Positions 9,662-19,387 of a stretch of DNA of 64,000 bases are shown piece after piece. Source of the stretch: Acinetobacter sp. WCHA45 (GTDB lineage Bacteria > Pseudomonadota > Gammaproteobacteria > Pseudomonadales > Moraxellaceae); the NCBI RefSeq assembly GCF_002165255.2, contig NZ_CP028561.1:62001-126000 (forward strand), read 5' to 3'. Each line of letters opens with the position of its first letter. The first letter of the stretch is position 1. The notes under the pieces are model-generated. The model made no database searches. It saw only the letters and a program-made list of their open reading frames with translations, and was not told where the DNA came from. Both the position numbers and the translations under genes were made by a program.

Positions 9662-10783
9662 TTATTTTGCTGTGATTTGATCGGCAGTGATGTATTCCAC
9701 TACCTCTAAATTAAATCCTGACAGGGCATTGAAACGAAGTGGAGAACTCAGAAGCTTCATTTTTTCAACACCTAAATCTCGTAAAATCTGCGCGCCAACA
9801 CCAATGGTCTGATATTGCTGGGAAAGGGCAGCATTGGATTTCAATGGCTTTGGCTGATTCAGGTGATGAATCGCATGACCCAGATCTTCCAGATGGTCCT
9901 GTCCAATCCATACCAATACACCGCGCTCGCTTGCAGCAATTGTTTTCATTGCTAGATCTAAATTCCACGCTGCCGAACCATCGGCCTTATTTAATTTTAA
10001 TAAGTCGCGAACAGGATTAAAACCATGCACACGAACAGTGGTGATGCCTTGTTTTGGTTCGCCTTTTACTAAAGCTAAATGGATATCTGGATTACCAATT
10101 TCACGATATTTATACAGTTCAAATGTACCGTATTCAGTATCAATGGTTTCTTGAGACAAACGTTCAACAGTTTGTTCATTGGTCATGCGGTAATGGATCA
10201 GATCCGCAATTGTACCGATTTTTAAACCATGTTTTTCTGCAAAAACTTCTAAGTCTGGACGGCGTGCCATGGTGCCATCTTCATTGATAATTTCACAGAT
10301 AACAGAGGCAGGCTCTAGACCTGCTAAGCGTGTTAAGTCACATCCAGCTTCGGTATGACCTGCACGGTGCAATACACCGCCTGGTTGAGCCATCAATGGA
10401 AAAATATGACCAGGTTGAACGATATCGCTTGGTTTAGCATGTGCTGCAACTGCGGTGCGAATTGTATGCGCGCGTTCAGCAGCGGAGATACCGGTACTGA
10501 TCCCTTCAGCTGCTTCAATCGACAGCGTGAAGTTAGTGGCATGTTGTGCACCGTTTTGATCTACCATTAACGGTAAATTAAGCTGTTTACAGCGATCACG
10601 ACTCAAAGTTAGGCAAACTAGGCCGCGTGCATGCGTAATCATGAAGTTAATATCTTCAGGGCGAACATGCGTTGCAGCGATGACCAAGTCACCTTCATTT
10701 TCACGATCTTCATCATCCATCAGGATGACCATTTTGCCTGCACGAATATCTGCGACAAGCTCTTCAACACGACTCAGCGGCAT
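9662..10783 (-). CDS. ribB: 3,4-dihydroxy-2-butanone-4-P synthase with degenerate GCH II-like domain
   Basis: 373 residues. The N-terminal half (about 1-200) is an intact DHBP synthase: the acidic [10 protein letters not shown] loop and [12 protein letters not shown] are both present. The C-terminal half aligns with GTP cyclohydrolase II in its opening ([15 protein letters not shown]) and its closing strands. It has lost the zinc-binding cysteine cluster and the surrounding catalytic loop, reading [12 protein letters not shown] there, and I see no cysteine in that half. It is therefore unlikely to hydrolyse GTP, and a separate ribA should exist elsewhere in the genome. It heads the ribB-ribH-nusB-thiL-pgpA run. 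No FMN riboswitch was recognised in the leader. Confidence 0.92.
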   Translation of the reverse strand: MPLSRVEELVADIRAGKMVILMDDEDRENEGDLVIAATHVRPEDINFMITHARGLVCLTLSRDRCKQLNLPLMVDQNGAQHATNFTLSIEAAEGISTGISAAERAHTIRTAVAAHAKPSDIVQPGHIFPLMAQPGGVLHRAGHTEAGCDLTRLAGLEPASVICEIINEDGTMARRPDLEVFAEKHGLKIGTIADLIHYRMTNEQTVERLSQETIDTEYGTFELYKYREIGNPDIHLALVKGEPKQGITTVRVHGFNPVRDLLKLNKADGSAAWNLDLAMKTIAASERGVLVWIGQDHLEDLGHAIHHLNQPKPLKSNAALSQQYQTIGVGAQILRDLGVEKMKLLSSPLRFNALSGFNLEVVEYITADQITAK

Positions 10784-10992
10784 TCGCTTTCACCTTATTA
10801 TTGCCTTTCAAGGCACTCATATTCGATAAACCGAGCATAGTTTACCGCATTTTAGAAAATTTCGCCTGTGCTTCTTTATCAATTAAAAAAGTGAATCAAG
10901 CAAATAATAAAGCAACGGTTTATCCTAATGGGCATTTATAGCCCTGTAAGGGAGCGTTGCATTTTGAATTTGAACCGATACATTCGATCGAG

Positions 10993-12267
10993 CTAAGATT
11001 CAGTCGAAGCTTTTACTTTTTTACCCATCAAAATTTCAGTACGCAGATTTTGCGCCAAAGTGGCACACTGCTCATTCATGCCGTTAATCATAAAGGCATG
11101 ACGGGTCATGATATTGCTTGGGTTTGGCATTGCCACCAGTTCATAACTATTTTGAATGGTTTTAAGCTGTTCGTGGCTCAGGTGCAAGGCAGCCTCTTTT
11201 GCATGCAGATGCTGGGTGAGGCGTTTTGATGCCTCAATCGCATCTAATTGCATCGCTTCTACAGCACTAGCAACAGCACCGCGTGTTTGTAGTGCAAAAC
11301 GTTTATCTTCACGGTATCGCTTGTACAGCACCTCTGCCAATAACTGGAACACCGCACCTACCATCATCAAACATTCAAGCGCATGTGGCTTTTCCAGTGT
11401 GGTTGATAATGTGGCACCCTCGGCATTAAATTCCTGTACCACATGAATATGTGAGGCATCCATTTGATAATGTCTGCTACACAGATCAATACTTTTATCT
11501 AAAAATAACTGGCAAAGCTTGAAGTAGGGAACCGAGACTGACTGGTTTACACTGCTTAGCAACTGCTTTGGATCATAAAACTGGATATTCAGCGCCAGCG
11601 TTTCGTGGTCAAGCTGGGTTTGTTCGGCTGGCTTCTTCTCAATACGTGATTTTGGTTGAGCTTTTGCCTGTTGCTGTGCTTGTGCAACTAACGTGGCTGT
11701 ATTTTGCTTCTCAAGTGCGAGAGCCTGAGTTAAACGTTGAATTTCATGTTTAAGATGATTTTCTTGGTTAATACGAGCTAAATATTCACTACGTGTTGGA
11801 CGTGCAATGGCACGATACGCCAACCAGATCAACCCATGAATAAATAAAGATGCCAAAATCGCCAGCCACTGCGTGCGTAAGATTTCACCAATACTTGGTT
11901 GGATAAGCGTAATTTCAACCGTTCCAACTTTCTTTTCATTTTGTAGCGCATCTCGAACAAAGACTTCACCTTGACGGGTCTTTGCCATACCACTGGTTGC
12001 AAGGACTTGTTTATTGGCATCGAGGATACGAATGGATGCGACACTTGGGTTGGTTGCATAACGGTTGGCCACCAGTGCCAATGAGACCGTGTTGGCAGGT
12101 TCCAGTTCTGAAAGGCTATCTGCCACAAGCTGACTGGTCATCAGTTGTCCCTGACTGGTGCGGTTTTCATTGAGTTGATGTGTCGTTGCAATCACCAGTA
12201 AAAAGGTATGCAGTGCAAAACTTACGATCAGCAGGCTAGCAAATAGCCCTTGGCGTGGCGCATTCAA
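10993..12267 (-). CDS. SMP/YtjB-like membrane protein
   Basis: 424 residues. An N-terminal signal-anchor helix (about 8-28) is followed by an extracytoplasmic stretch and a second helix near 132-150. A basic, glutamine-rich, probably coiled-coil segment (about 170-215) leads to a C-terminal cytoplasmic domain of unknown role. The topology and the divergent position next to serB match the SMP/YtjB (AhpA) proteins of enterics, which are also encoded beside serB. The function is not established and the call rests mainly on topology and neighbourhood. Confidence 0.6.
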   Translation of the reverse strand: MNAPRQGLFASLLIVSFALHTFLLVIATTHQLNENRTSQGQLMTSQLVADSLSELEPANTVSLALVANRYATNPSVASIRILDANKQVLATSGMAKTRQGEVFVRDALQNEKKVGTVEITLIQPSIGEILRTQWLAILASLFIHGLIWLAYRAIARPTRSEYLARINQENHLKHEIQRLTQALALEKQNTATLVAQAQQQAKAQPKSRIEKKPAEQTQLDHETLALNIQFYDPKQLLSSVNQSVSVPYFKLCQLFLDKSIDLCSRHYQMDASHIHVVQEFNAEGATLSTTLEKPHALECLMMVGAVFQLLAEVLYKRYREDKRFALQTRGAVASAVEAMQLDAIEASKRLTQHLHAKEAALHLSHEQLKTIQNSYELVAMPNPSNIMTRHAFMINGMNEQCATLAQNLRTEILMGKKVKASTES

Positions 12268-12364
12268 GTTAAACTTCCAAGATAAATAAGAGTCAAATAG
12301 ATTCAGGTCAGGTTATGTTATGATTCTTACATACAATAGTTGTCGCTCAACCACGAGTCAATTC

Positions 12365-13585
12365 ATGCGAGAAATCATTCTTATATCCTTTTTAGGACCA
12401 GATCAACCGAATCAGTTTACTCGATTAATGCAGGTGCTCTCCGTACATTCTTTGCAAATACTCGATGTGGGTCAGGCTGTTATCCATAATCAACTCACCC
12501 TTGGGATTGTTGTGGCATCGGATAATGAGACTGCAACCGCATTGGCAATGAAAGAGATCCTGATTTTAGCACATGATATTGGCTTAACTGTGCGATTTAA
12601 ACCAATCTCTAACGCAGAATATGATCAATGGGTGAGTGAAGGTGGGCGTACACGTTATATCGTGACGGCACTTGCACCTGAGCTTACGGCTGCGCATTTG
12701 CAGGCAGTCACTAAAATTGTATCGAGTCAGGGCTTCAATATTGAAACAGTAACACGCTTATCTGGTCGTTTAGATCTCGATGGAGAAAGCCAATTTCCAC
12801 GTCGTGCCTGTGTTCAGTTTGGTTTAAGTGGACAAATGTTGGATGCACAAGCGATGCGAGCTGCATGTTTGAGTTTGTCAGGTGAGCTGAATATTGATGT
12901 GGCGGTACAAGAAGATAATGCTTACCGTCGTAATCGTCGTTTGGTTTGTTTCGATATGGACTCAACCTTGATTGAACAAGAGGTGATTGATGAATTGGCG
13001 CTAGAAGCAGGTGTCGGTGAACAGGTCGCTGAAATTACTGAGCGTGCCATGCAAGGTGAACTCGATTTCCAACAAAGTTTTCGTGCACGTGTTGCATTAT
13101 TAAAAGGCTTGGATGCTTCTGTATTACCTAAAATTGCAGAACGTTTAACCGTGACGGAAGGGGCGGAACGTTTAATCTCAACTCTGAAAGCATTGGGATA
13201 TAAAACGGCAATCTTATCGGGTGGTTTCCAGTATTTTGCTGAATATTTACAAGCAAAGCTCGGTATTGATGAGGTACATGCCAATATTTTAGATGTACAA
13301 GACGGGTTGGTGACAGGTGAAGTCAAAGGTGCGATCGTGGATGGCGCACGTAAGGCTGAATTATTGCGTCAATTGGCAGACAAAATGGGAATCTCATTAG
13401 AGCAGGCGATGGCTGTTGGTGATGGTGCTAATGATCTACCAATGCTATCAATCGCAGGTTTAGGCGTGGCGTTCCGCGCTAAACCACTGGTGCGTCAAAA
13501 TGCCAATCAGGCAATTTCAAGTGTCGGTCTGGATGGTGTCTTGTACTTGCTAGGAATGCATGACAAGGACCTGAACCGTGCTTAA
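12365..13585 (+). CDS. serB: Phosphoserine phosphatase
   Basis: 406 residues from the ATG at 12365; an upstream in-frame ATG at 12320 would add 15 residues unlike the family start. The N-terminal half holds ACT-like regulatory domains (M-R-E-I-I-L-I-S-F-L-G-P-D-Q). The C-terminal half is a HAD phosphatase with D197 and D199 in F-D-M-D-S-T-L, L-S-G-G-F as motif II and G-D-G-A-N-D as motif IV. It makes serine from phosphoserine. It is divergent from the SMP-like gene and followed by a terminator. Confidence 0.96.
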   Translation: MREIILISFLGPDQPNQFTRLMQVLSVHSLQILDVGQAVIHNQLTLGIVVASDNETATALAMKEILILAHDIGLTVRFKPISNAEYDQWVSEGGRTRYIVTALAPELTAAHLQAVTKIVSSQGFNIETVTRLSGRLDLDGESQFPRRACVQFGLSGQMLDAQAMRAACLSLSGELNIDVAVQEDNAYRRNRRLVCFDMDSTLIEQEVIDELALEAGVGEQVAEITERAMQGELDFQQSFRARVALLKGLDASVLPKIAERLTVTEGAERLISTLKALGYKTAILSGGFQYFAEYLQAKLGIDEVHANILDVQDGLVTGEVKGAIVDGARKAELLRQLADKMGISLEQAMAVGDGANDLPMLSIAGLGVAFRAKPLVRQNANQAISSVGLDGVLYLLGMHDKDLNRA

Positions 13586-14011
13586 AGACGGATTGTTCTA
13601 AAAATGCCCAAATTGTTTAAGCTTTATCCAATGCCGTTTTTCAAGCGGCATTTTTTATTTTAAATACGTCACAATTCCGTCATATTTATGTCTAAATGTA
13701 TAGAAAAACAACGATAAAAAAATTCTGAAAAAAGTTTCTGAATGATTAAAAAGATCGATATTTTTTTGTAATGACACGCCGTAATTGATGCTATATAGCA
13801 CTTTGAGACTTTTGTAATTTTAAAAAATGTAATGACAAAAGCATATTGCGACACCTTGTGTCGTATGGTTAATTTCAAGCTCTTTTTTTCTATAAAAAAC
13901 CCTCCATAATGCATAAAGACGTTAATGCAACACCGAATATTGTTTAGAGATTACAGAACAAATATGAGGTTTGGACACGATCCAAACCACTTTTTAAAGA
14001 CGGAGGTTTCT
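13586..14011 (+). other. Intergenic region after serB
   Basis: A 426-bp stretch holding the serB terminator and then AT-rich DNA leading to a strong Shine-Dalgarno (GGAGG at about 14002-14006) in front of the small membrane-protein gene. I see no convincing gene here; an 81-codon minus-strand reading lacks protein-like composition. Confidence 0.6.
13630..13658 (+). terminator. serB terminator
   Basis: Stem AATGCCG pairing with CGGCATT around a 9-nt loop, followed by a T-rich tract, 45 bp after the serB stop codon. Confidence 0.85.
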
Positions 14012-14347
14012 ATGGAAGCAGCGAATTTCACCATGTGGGTTGGATTTGGCTTAATCGCTGTCGCAGTTATTGCTGTTTTCTTTTCTCCTTATCGTCGTTG
14101 GTTAGGCTTTATGCTAGCGGGTATGTTGAGTTGGGGATTATTAGAAGCGGTGCGCTTTGGTATGCAAACCATGTTCGAAATGTCGGTCGCCTATAGTTAT
14201 TTGACAGCCTTAAGCCTTGCGATGGTAACGGTTACATTCATACTTTTACGTGAAGACAAACAAACACAAAAGCAATTGGCGAAACGTCAGTATATTGAAC
14301 ATACGCCAGTCTATAAGGATGACCAACAACAATGTTCTAGCCGATAA
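14012..14347 (+). CDS. Small inner-membrane protein, function unknown
   Basis: 111 residues from the ATG at 14012, which is preceded by a good GGAGG; a longer frame from 13925 is possible but has no such site. There are three hydrophobic helices (about 7-24, 31-48, 60-80) followed by a polar, glutamine-rich cytoplasmic tail. I do not recognise a family. A strong terminator follows, so it is probably a single-gene transcript. Confidence 0.7.
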   Translation: MEAANFTMWVGFGLIAVAVIAVFFSPYRRWLGFMLAGMLSWGLLEAVRFGMQTMFEMSVAYSYLTALSLAMVTVTFILLREDKQTQKQLAKRQYIEHTPVYKDDQQQCSSR

Positions 14348-14370
14348 TTTATAATAATTTGAACTACATC

Positions 14371-14396
14371 AAAGGCATGCTCAGCATGCCTTTTTT
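14371..14396 (+). terminator. Terminator after small membrane-protein gene
   Basis: Perfect 10-bp stem AAAGGCATGC / GCATGCCTTT with a 3-nt loop, running into T6. Confidence 0.93.
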
Positions 14397-14495
14397 GTGC
14401 TAACTTTCTGCAACAAAGCTTTTACAGACCTATCGACAATTGTGCTAGGATACGGTTGTCTTAATTTTCATCATTATACTGTAGGCATAAATGTC

Positions 14496-14975
14496 ATGAA
14501 GCTTTCTTCTTTACCTGTGATTCAGTTACCGATCGTTGATGTAAGCACTGATCCACTTGATCTATTAGTGGCAGGTTTGGCGTTACGTATGAAGCAATTG
14601 GCACGTACAAGCCCAAAGTTTATTGAATTGGTTCATGATCGTGAATTTCGTATTCAAATTGGTACAGATTTAGGTTTGGCACGCCAGATTATTGTGAACC
14701 GTGGCAAAATTGATACGGTTGCGGGTAGTCCTGAAAAAGCTGATTTTATTTTGCAATTTGCTTCAAGTGAGCAAGGCGTAAAAACTTTGGTGAAGGGTGA
14801 TCCAACTGCATTCATGACAGGTATGCAAGATGGCAGCATTAAAATGGAAGGTGACTTCAGCTTGTTAGTTTGGTTTAACCAAGCAGCTAAATTGATTCCA
14901 CCGAAAGTGCCAAAACCAGTAAAAGAAAAAATTCGCCAAGCACGTGCATTTATTAAAGAAAAAACAGGTAAATAA
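14496..14975 (+). CDS. SCP2 sterol-carrier-domain protein
   Basis: 159 residues from the ATG at 14496; the upstream in-frame codons from 14397 overlap the promoter region. The C-terminal two thirds looks like an SCP2 lipid-binding fold: F-I-L-Q-F-A-S-S-E-Q-G-V-K-T-L-V-K-G-D-P-T-A-F-M-T-G and G-x-I-x-M-E-G-D-F-S-L-L. A related fold occurs in the ubiquinone accessory factor UbiJ/UbiT group, so a role in quinone or lipid handling is possible but unproven. It converges on dtd across a shared terminator. Confidence 0.75.
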   Translation: MKLSSLPVIQLPIVDVSTDPLDLLVAGLALRMKQLARTSPKFIELVHDREFRIQIGTDLGLARQIIVNRGKIDTVAGSPEKADFILQFASSEQGVKTLVKGDPTAFMTGMQDGSIKMEGDFSLLVWFNQAAKLIPPKVPKPVKEKIRQARAFIKEKTGK

Positions 14976-14990
14976 ACCAACCTGAAAGAA

Positions 14991-15016
14991 AACTCCCTAA
15001 AAGGGAGTTTTTTTTA
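14991..15016. terminator. Bidirectional terminator, SCP2 gene / dtd
   Basis: Perfect 8-bp stem AACTCCCT / AGGGAGTT with an AAA loop, followed by T8 on the plus strand and an A-rich side that serves the minus strand. Confidence 0.88.
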
Positions 15017-15024
15017 TGTCTCAT

Positions 15025-15465
15025 TTATTCAATTTCTAAATTAAAAGTCACAGGCCCATCATTAATTAAATGAACTTTCATATCAGCAGCAAAAATACCT
15101 GTTTGGACATGAGCAAATTGTTGACGTGCATACTCAACCAATTGCTCATACAAAGCTTTCGCTTCGGCTGGCGGCATGGCAGGTCCAAAGTCAGGGCGTA
15201 AGCCTTTTTGTGTTTGCGCCATCAAAGTAAATTGTGAAACCAATAAAAGTCCACCCTGAGCTTGGCTTAGATTCCACCCCATTTTGCCTTGTTCATCATC
15301 AAATATTCGATATTTTAAAATCTTATCAATGAGCTTTTGTCCTTGCTCTAAAGTATCGCTTTTACCTAGACCTAAGAATACGAGTAAGCCGTGCTGAATT
15401 TCGCCAGTGGTTTGACCCTCAACCACGACTTTCGCTTCTAAAACTCGTTGAATTAATGCGCGCAT
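15025..15465 (-). CDS. dtd: D-aminoacyl-tRNA deacylase
   Basis: 146 residues from the ATG at 15465 (M-R-A-L-I-Q-R-V), the standard family start; the frame extends 17 codons upstream without family similarity. It frees D-amino acids from mischarged tRNA. The chirality-checking motifs are visible: S-Q-F-T-L near residue 78 and the G-P-A-M-P-P loop near 108. It is divergent from pncB with about 150 bp between them. Confidence 0.95.
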   Translation of the reverse strand: MRALIQRVLEAKVVVEGQTTGEIQHGLLVFLGLGKSDTLEQGQKLIDKILKYRIFDDEQGKMGWNLSQAQGGLLLVSQFTLMAQTQKGLRPDFGPAMPPAEAKALYEQLVEYARQQFAHVQTGIFAADMKVHLINDGPVTFNLEIE

Positions 15466-15616
15466 AAGATTAAAAAATAGGTGAAATAGAGTGAGGCAGT
15501 GTAACAGACACCGCATATAAAAATGAGTTGTGCAGCAAAAGTCTACTATTCAATCCCAGCCATTTGGTTGTATAAGAATAGCTATTATGCAAAAGAATCG
15601 GTTATAACCATCCGCT

Positions 15617-16822
15617 ATGTCTGCCATTATTCGATCTTTACTCGACACTGACTTATATAAATTCACCATGCTACAAGTGGTGCTGCATCAATTTCCACAG
15701 ACGCATAGCGTGTATTTATTTCGCTGTCGAAACTTAGAAGATACGGTTTATCCTTTGGTTGAGATTCTAGAAGATCTAAATCATCAGCTTGATTTACTCT
15801 GTGAATTGCGTTTTGCTGAAGATGAGTTGCAATATCTTCGTTCTTTACGTTTCATCAAAAGTGATTTTGTTGATTACCTTGAATTATTCCAGCTAAAAAG
15901 ACGTTTTATCCAAGCCAGTATTGATGAATCAGGTCGGTTAGATATTCGGATTGAAGGGCCGATGGTTCAGGCCATGATGTTTGAGATTTTTGTATTGGCG
16001 ATCGTCAATGAGTTGTATTTCCGCCGCATCCGTACCGATGAGGTCTGGGTTGAGGGTGAGCGCCGATTACAGCACAAGTTGGTCCAACTGCAACACTATG
16101 CCCAGCTACAGCAGGACAATGATCCGCCATTTTTGGTTTCAGATTTTGGTACTCGCCGCCGTTATAGTTTTGACTGGCAAAAGCATGTAGTGCAGGCGTT
16201 TCATGAGGCTGCACCGCAAGTGTTTCGTGGCACCAGCAACGTACTATTGGCGAAAGAGTTGGGTATTAGCCCGATTGGAACCATGGCACATGAGTTTTTA
16301 CAAGCGTTTCAAGCTTTAGATGTCCGATTACGTAATTTTCAAAAAGCGGCTCTAGAAGCATGGGTGCAAGAATATCGTGGCGATTTAGGCATTGCTTTGA
16401 CCGATGTGGTTGGAATGGATGCGTTCCTGCGTGATTTTGACCTGTATTTTGCCAAGCTGTTTGATGGCTTACGTCATGACAGTGGCGATCCCTATGAATG
16501 GGGGGATAAAGCGTATGCGCACTACCGCAAATTAAAGATTGATACCAAAACCAAAATGCTGACCTTTAGTGATGGTCTCAATTTAGAAAAAGCATGGCTA
16601 TTGCATCAATATTTTAAAGATCGTTTTCAAGTCAGTTTTGGTATTGGGACGAATCTGACCAATGATATGGGGCAAAAACCTCTAAATATTGTATTGAAGT
16701 TAGTTGAGTGTAATGGTCAATCGGTGGCCAAAATTTCCGATAGTTCGGGCAAAACCATGACTGACAATGAAACTTTCCTTGCATATTTAAGACAGGTGTT
16801 TGAGATCGAAGAGGTCAGCTAA
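15617..16822 (+). CDS. pncB: Nicotinate phosphoribosyltransferase
   Basis: 401 residues. It joins nicotinate to PRPP for NAD salvage, acting after PncA (gene at 1958). Conserved features are the opening [11 protein letters not shown], the F-G-T-R-R-R motif near residue 177, R-G-T-S-N-V and the phosphate-binding R-H-D-S-G-D-P. It is a single gene between dtd (divergent) and the rhodanese gene. Confidence 0.96.
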   Translation: MSAIIRSLLDTDLYKFTMLQVVLHQFPQTHSVYLFRCRNLEDTVYPLVEILEDLNHQLDLLCELRFAEDELQYLRSLRFIKSDFVDYLELFQLKRRFIQASIDESGRLDIRIEGPMVQAMMFEIFVLAIVNELYFRRIRTDEVWVEGERRLQHKLVQLQHYAQLQQDNDPPFLVSDFGTRRRYSFDWQKHVVQAFHEAAPQVFRGTSNVLLAKELGISPIGTMAHEFLQAFQALDVRLRNFQKAALEAWVQEYRGDLGIALTDVVGMDAFLRDFDLYFAKLFDGLRHDSGDPYEWGDKAYAHYRKLKIDTKTKMLTFSDGLNLEKAWLLHQYFKDRFQVSFGIGTNLTNDMGQKPLNIVLKLVECNGQSVAKISDSSGKTMTDNETFLAYLRQVFEIEEVS

Positions 16823-16923
16823 TCTATAGCTGATTTTCTGCTAATTGAAAGCAAAAAATCAGACAAAGATAAAAAGTCGGCTATGTTAAAATTGATTCAA
16901 TGCGGATAGAAAATAGCATAAAA

Positions 16924-17772
16924 ATGACTGATGTAGATTTTAAACTGGGTTTACTGATTGAGCCTGAAGAACTTGTACCTTATTTAGGACATGAGCTGAT
17001 TCGTGTCGTTGATTTAAGCCGAGCATCGGTTTATGAACAATTGCATATTCCCCATGCCATTCATTTACAGCCTAAATTCTTGGTTGCACAGCATGAACAA
17101 GCGAATGGTGTATTACCTGATTTAGCAGGTTTACAAGCTCTCGTCGAAAAATTAAATATTTCATCTCAACATCATATTGTCGTTTATGACGATGAAGGTG
17201 GTGCGTGGGCAGGGCGTTTAATCTGGAATTTACATTGTCTTGGTTTTAACCGCACCAGTTTGATTAATGGTGGTATTCATGGCTGGTTAGGTGCAGGTTT
17301 ACCAACCACGTCTGAAGTTGAACCATATAAACCTGTTGCAGAGTTAGTTGCTATTGATGAGCAGGCAGTACAACAGCATCGTATTGAATATGATGAACTC
17401 CTCAATGAAGTCAATCATAAGAATATTCAACTTTGGGACTGCCGTACCATAGATGAATATACGGGTTTACGTCTTGCTGCGCGACGTGGTGGTCACATCC
17501 CAAATGCTTTGCATTTTGAATGGAGTACTGCCCTAAATCGTGAAAATCATCTAAAATTACACCCGCTTGAACGCACTCAACAACGTTTGGAACAATTAGG
17601 CTTTAATTTACAACAACCTGTGGTGGTGTATTGTCAGTCACATCACCGTTCGGGCTTGGCGTATATCTTGGCAAAATTACTCAATTGGCAAGTGAGAGCC
17701 TACGATGGTGCGTGGAGTGAATGGGGCAATCGCCTCGATAGTCCTATTATTTCAGGGGAGTCACCATCTTGA
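16924..17772 (+). CDS. Rhodanese-like sulfurtransferase
   Basis: About 282 residues in two rhodanese domains, as in thiosulfate and 3-mercaptopyruvate sulfurtransferases. The first domain is catalytically silent. The second carries the active-site loop [11 protein letters not shown] with the persulfide-forming cysteine. I chose the ATG at 16924; one at 16900 would add eight residues, and neither has a strong ribosome-binding site. Its TGA stop overlaps the TTG start of psd, so the two are translationally linked. Confidence 0.85.
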   Translation: MTDVDFKLGLLIEPEELVPYLGHELIRVVDLSRASVYEQLHIPHAIHLQPKFLVAQHEQANGVLPDLAGLQALVEKLNISSQHHIVVYDDEGGAWAGRLIWNLHCLGFNRTSLINGGIHGWLGAGLPTTSEVEPYKPVAELVAIDEQAVQQHRIEYDELLNEVNHKNIQLWDCRTIDEYTGLRLAARRGGHIPNALHFEWSTALNRENHLKLHPLERTQQRLEQLGFNLQQPVVVYCQSHHRSGLAYILAKLLNWQVRAYDGAWSEWGNRLDSPIISGESPS

Positions 17773-18620
17773 GTTTTTCAGCAGACCTAAAAAAACAACT
17801 TTTTATCAAAGCACAAAACTTAGTACCTCAACATCAACTGAGCCGTGTTATCGGCAAAGTGGCAGCCAGTGAAAATGTTTTGGTAAAAACTGCTGTGATT
17901 CAGGCATTCAAAGCGAAATACGGCATTGACATGAGCATTGCTGAGCAGACTAATCCGAATCAATATAAATCATTTAATGAGTTCTTCACCCGTGCATTGA
18001 AGGAAGGTGTACGCGGTGTGGACGAGCGTGCAGATAGTATTGTTTGTCCTGCAGATGGTGCAATTTCTCAGTTGGGTAAGATCGAGGCAGGTGATATTTT
18101 CCAAGCCAAAGGTCAAAGTTTTTCTGTAGAGAAATTGATTGGTGATCCGCAACTTGCAAAGCCATTTGTAGATGGTCAGTTTGCAACTGTTTATTTATCA
18201 CCAAAAGATTATCACCGTGTACATATGCCATTGGCGGGCACGTTGACCGAAACTTTATATATTCCAGGTGAGTTATTTTCAGTAAACCAAACCACTGCTG
18301 AAAATGTACCAGGTTTGTTTGCACGTAATGAACGTATGGTGTGCTTGTTTGATACCGAGCTGGGTCGTATGGCAGTAGTTTTGGTCGGCGCAATGATTGT
18401 GGCAGGCATTGAAACTGTTGCAACGGGTAAAGTAAAACCAACAGGTCGTGTTGAATTACAACATCACCAAATGCAGTTAGATAAAGGGGCTGAGTTAGGT
18501 CGTTTCTACTTAGGTTCTACTGCTGTGGTTTTATTTGAAAAAGATAAAATGGTGTGGGAAGAGCAGTTTAAAGCCAATTCTACTGTAGTGATGGGTGAGC
18601 GTTTAGGTCACTCGGTTTAA
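17769..18620 (+). CDS. psd: Phosphatidylserine decarboxylase proenzyme
   Basis: 283 residues. It makes phosphatidylethanolamine from phosphatidylserine at the inner membrane. The self-cleavage motif L-G-S-T is at 248-251: cutting between G249 and S250 gives a large beta chain and a short alpha chain carrying the pyruvoyl group. The start is a TTG at 17769, supported by AGGGGAG 8-9 bp upstream and by overlap with the preceding stop codon as T-T-G-A. A strong terminator follows. Confidence 0.95.
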   Translation: MSFSADLKKQLFIKAQNLVPQHQLSRVIGKVAASENVLVKTAVIQAFKAKYGIDMSIAEQTNPNQYKSFNEFFTRALKEGVRGVDERADSIVCPADGAISQLGKIEAGDIFQAKGQSFSVEKLIGDPQLAKPFVDGQFATVYLSPKDYHRVHMPLAGTLTETLYIPGELFSVNQTTAENVPGLFARNERMVCLFDTELGRMAVVLVGAMIVAGIETVATGKVKPTGRVELQHHQMQLDKGAELGRFYLGSTAVVLFEKDKMVWEEQFKANSTVVMGERLGHSV

Positions 18621-18636
18621 TTTAGAGTTGAGTTTA

Positions 18637-18662
18637 AAAAGCCCCTAGATAGGGGCTTTTTG
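18637..18662 (+). terminator. psd terminator
   Basis: Perfect 10-bp stem AAAAGCCCCT / AGGGGCTTTT with a 4-nt loop. It lies only 8 bp from the dif-like site at 18671. Confidence 0.92.
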
Positions 18663-18670
18663 TTTTACGT

Positions 18671-18698
18671 ATTTCGCATAAGGCGTATTATGTTGGTT
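18671..18698 (+). other. dif-like XerC/XerD site 1L
   Basis: XerC-like arm ATTTCGCATAA (18671-18681), 6-bp spacer GGCGTA, XerD-like arm TTATGTTGGTT (18688-18698). The XerC arm matches the plasmid pdif arm as I recall it at 10 of 11 positions. The XerD arm keeps the TTATGTT core and matches the E. coli dif arm at 8 of 11. Confidence 0.7.
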
Positions 18699-18709
18699 TT
18701 AGAAAATAT

Positions 18710-19387
18710 TTAAAATAAAAACTTATAGAAAAATTCTTTTTCATCACTTATCTTTAAGTTTAATCGGTTATCCAAGAGAGCTTCTTTAACCAAGTCAATT
18801 ATTATTAAGACCTCATCAAAAAATCGCTTTGAATTAATTTTAGAGCAGTAAATACTTAATTCATTTTCAAAAACACCATTCCAATCAGTTGATGGAAATT
18901 CAATGGTTGTTGCTAATGTCGGTTCAAGTCTAAGAATAGTATGATATTGTCCTGCATATTGCGCACGACTAGTCAAACTCCCATCATGGATTAGTCCATT
19001 CCTTAGAGCCAATAAATATTGGATAGTTTTTTCATCATATGTATGCAAATCTAGAATCTGTTTTATTCCATTTTTTAATGATTTATTTGGATCATTAACA
19101 ATACTACCCAACTGATCTAAAATCATAAAACAACCAAGTAATGGTGTATAAGTTCTAGTTCGATTATTATTGTAAGAAGCTCTAATATTTTCTACTAAAT
19201 CATGCAAGCTTGTACTAACTTTACGATTTTTAAGTTTAGTTACATTCCAGTTCACATTCAAATAAGTATAAACTAATTCATGAATTGATAACTCCTCTAA
19301 TTTTTTATTAGAAAAATATTCATTAATTTGGTGAGGCATGGCATTTTTGAAGTCATTAAATGAGTTTACTCTATTGGTATTAGACAT
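18710..19387 (-). CDS. Orphan accessory protein with R-N-x3-H (HEPN-like) motif
   Basis: 225 residues; I recognise no close family. It is largely helical, charged and asparagine-rich, without signal or membrane segments. Residues 129-134 read R-N-G-L-I-H, followed by D-G-S. This fits the R-x4-6-H signature of HEPN-fold proteins, many of which are ribonucleases in toxin-antitoxin and abortive-infection systems. No antitoxin-like partner is adjacent. The gene is the only cargo of a dif-bracketed cassette, which argues for horizontal acquisition. The motif alone does not prove the fold. Confidence 0.6.
   Translation of the reverse strand: MSNTNRVNSFNDFKNAMPHQINEYFSNKKLEELSIHELVYTYLNVNWNVTKLKNRKVSTSLHDLVENIRASYNNNRTRTYTPLLGCFMILDQLGSIVNDPNKSLKNGIKQILDLHTYDEKTIQYLLALRNGLIHDGSLTSRAQYAGQYHTILRLEPTLATTIEFPSTDWNGVFENELSIYCSKINSKRFFDEVLIIIDLVKEALLDNRLNLKISDEKEFFYKFLF

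Noticed and set aside
10784..10992. FMN riboswitch upstream of the ribB-like gene
   Set aside because: The conserved RFN-element segments were looked for on the minus strand and not found.
13669..13914. 81-codon minus-strand reading after serB
   Set aside because: AT-rich intergenic DNA with poor start context and no protein-like pattern.
16873..16894. CTATGTTAAAA before the rhodanese gene as a XerD arm
   Set aside because: The 11 bp at the XerC position do not match and there is no inverted partner; probably chance in AT-rich DNA.
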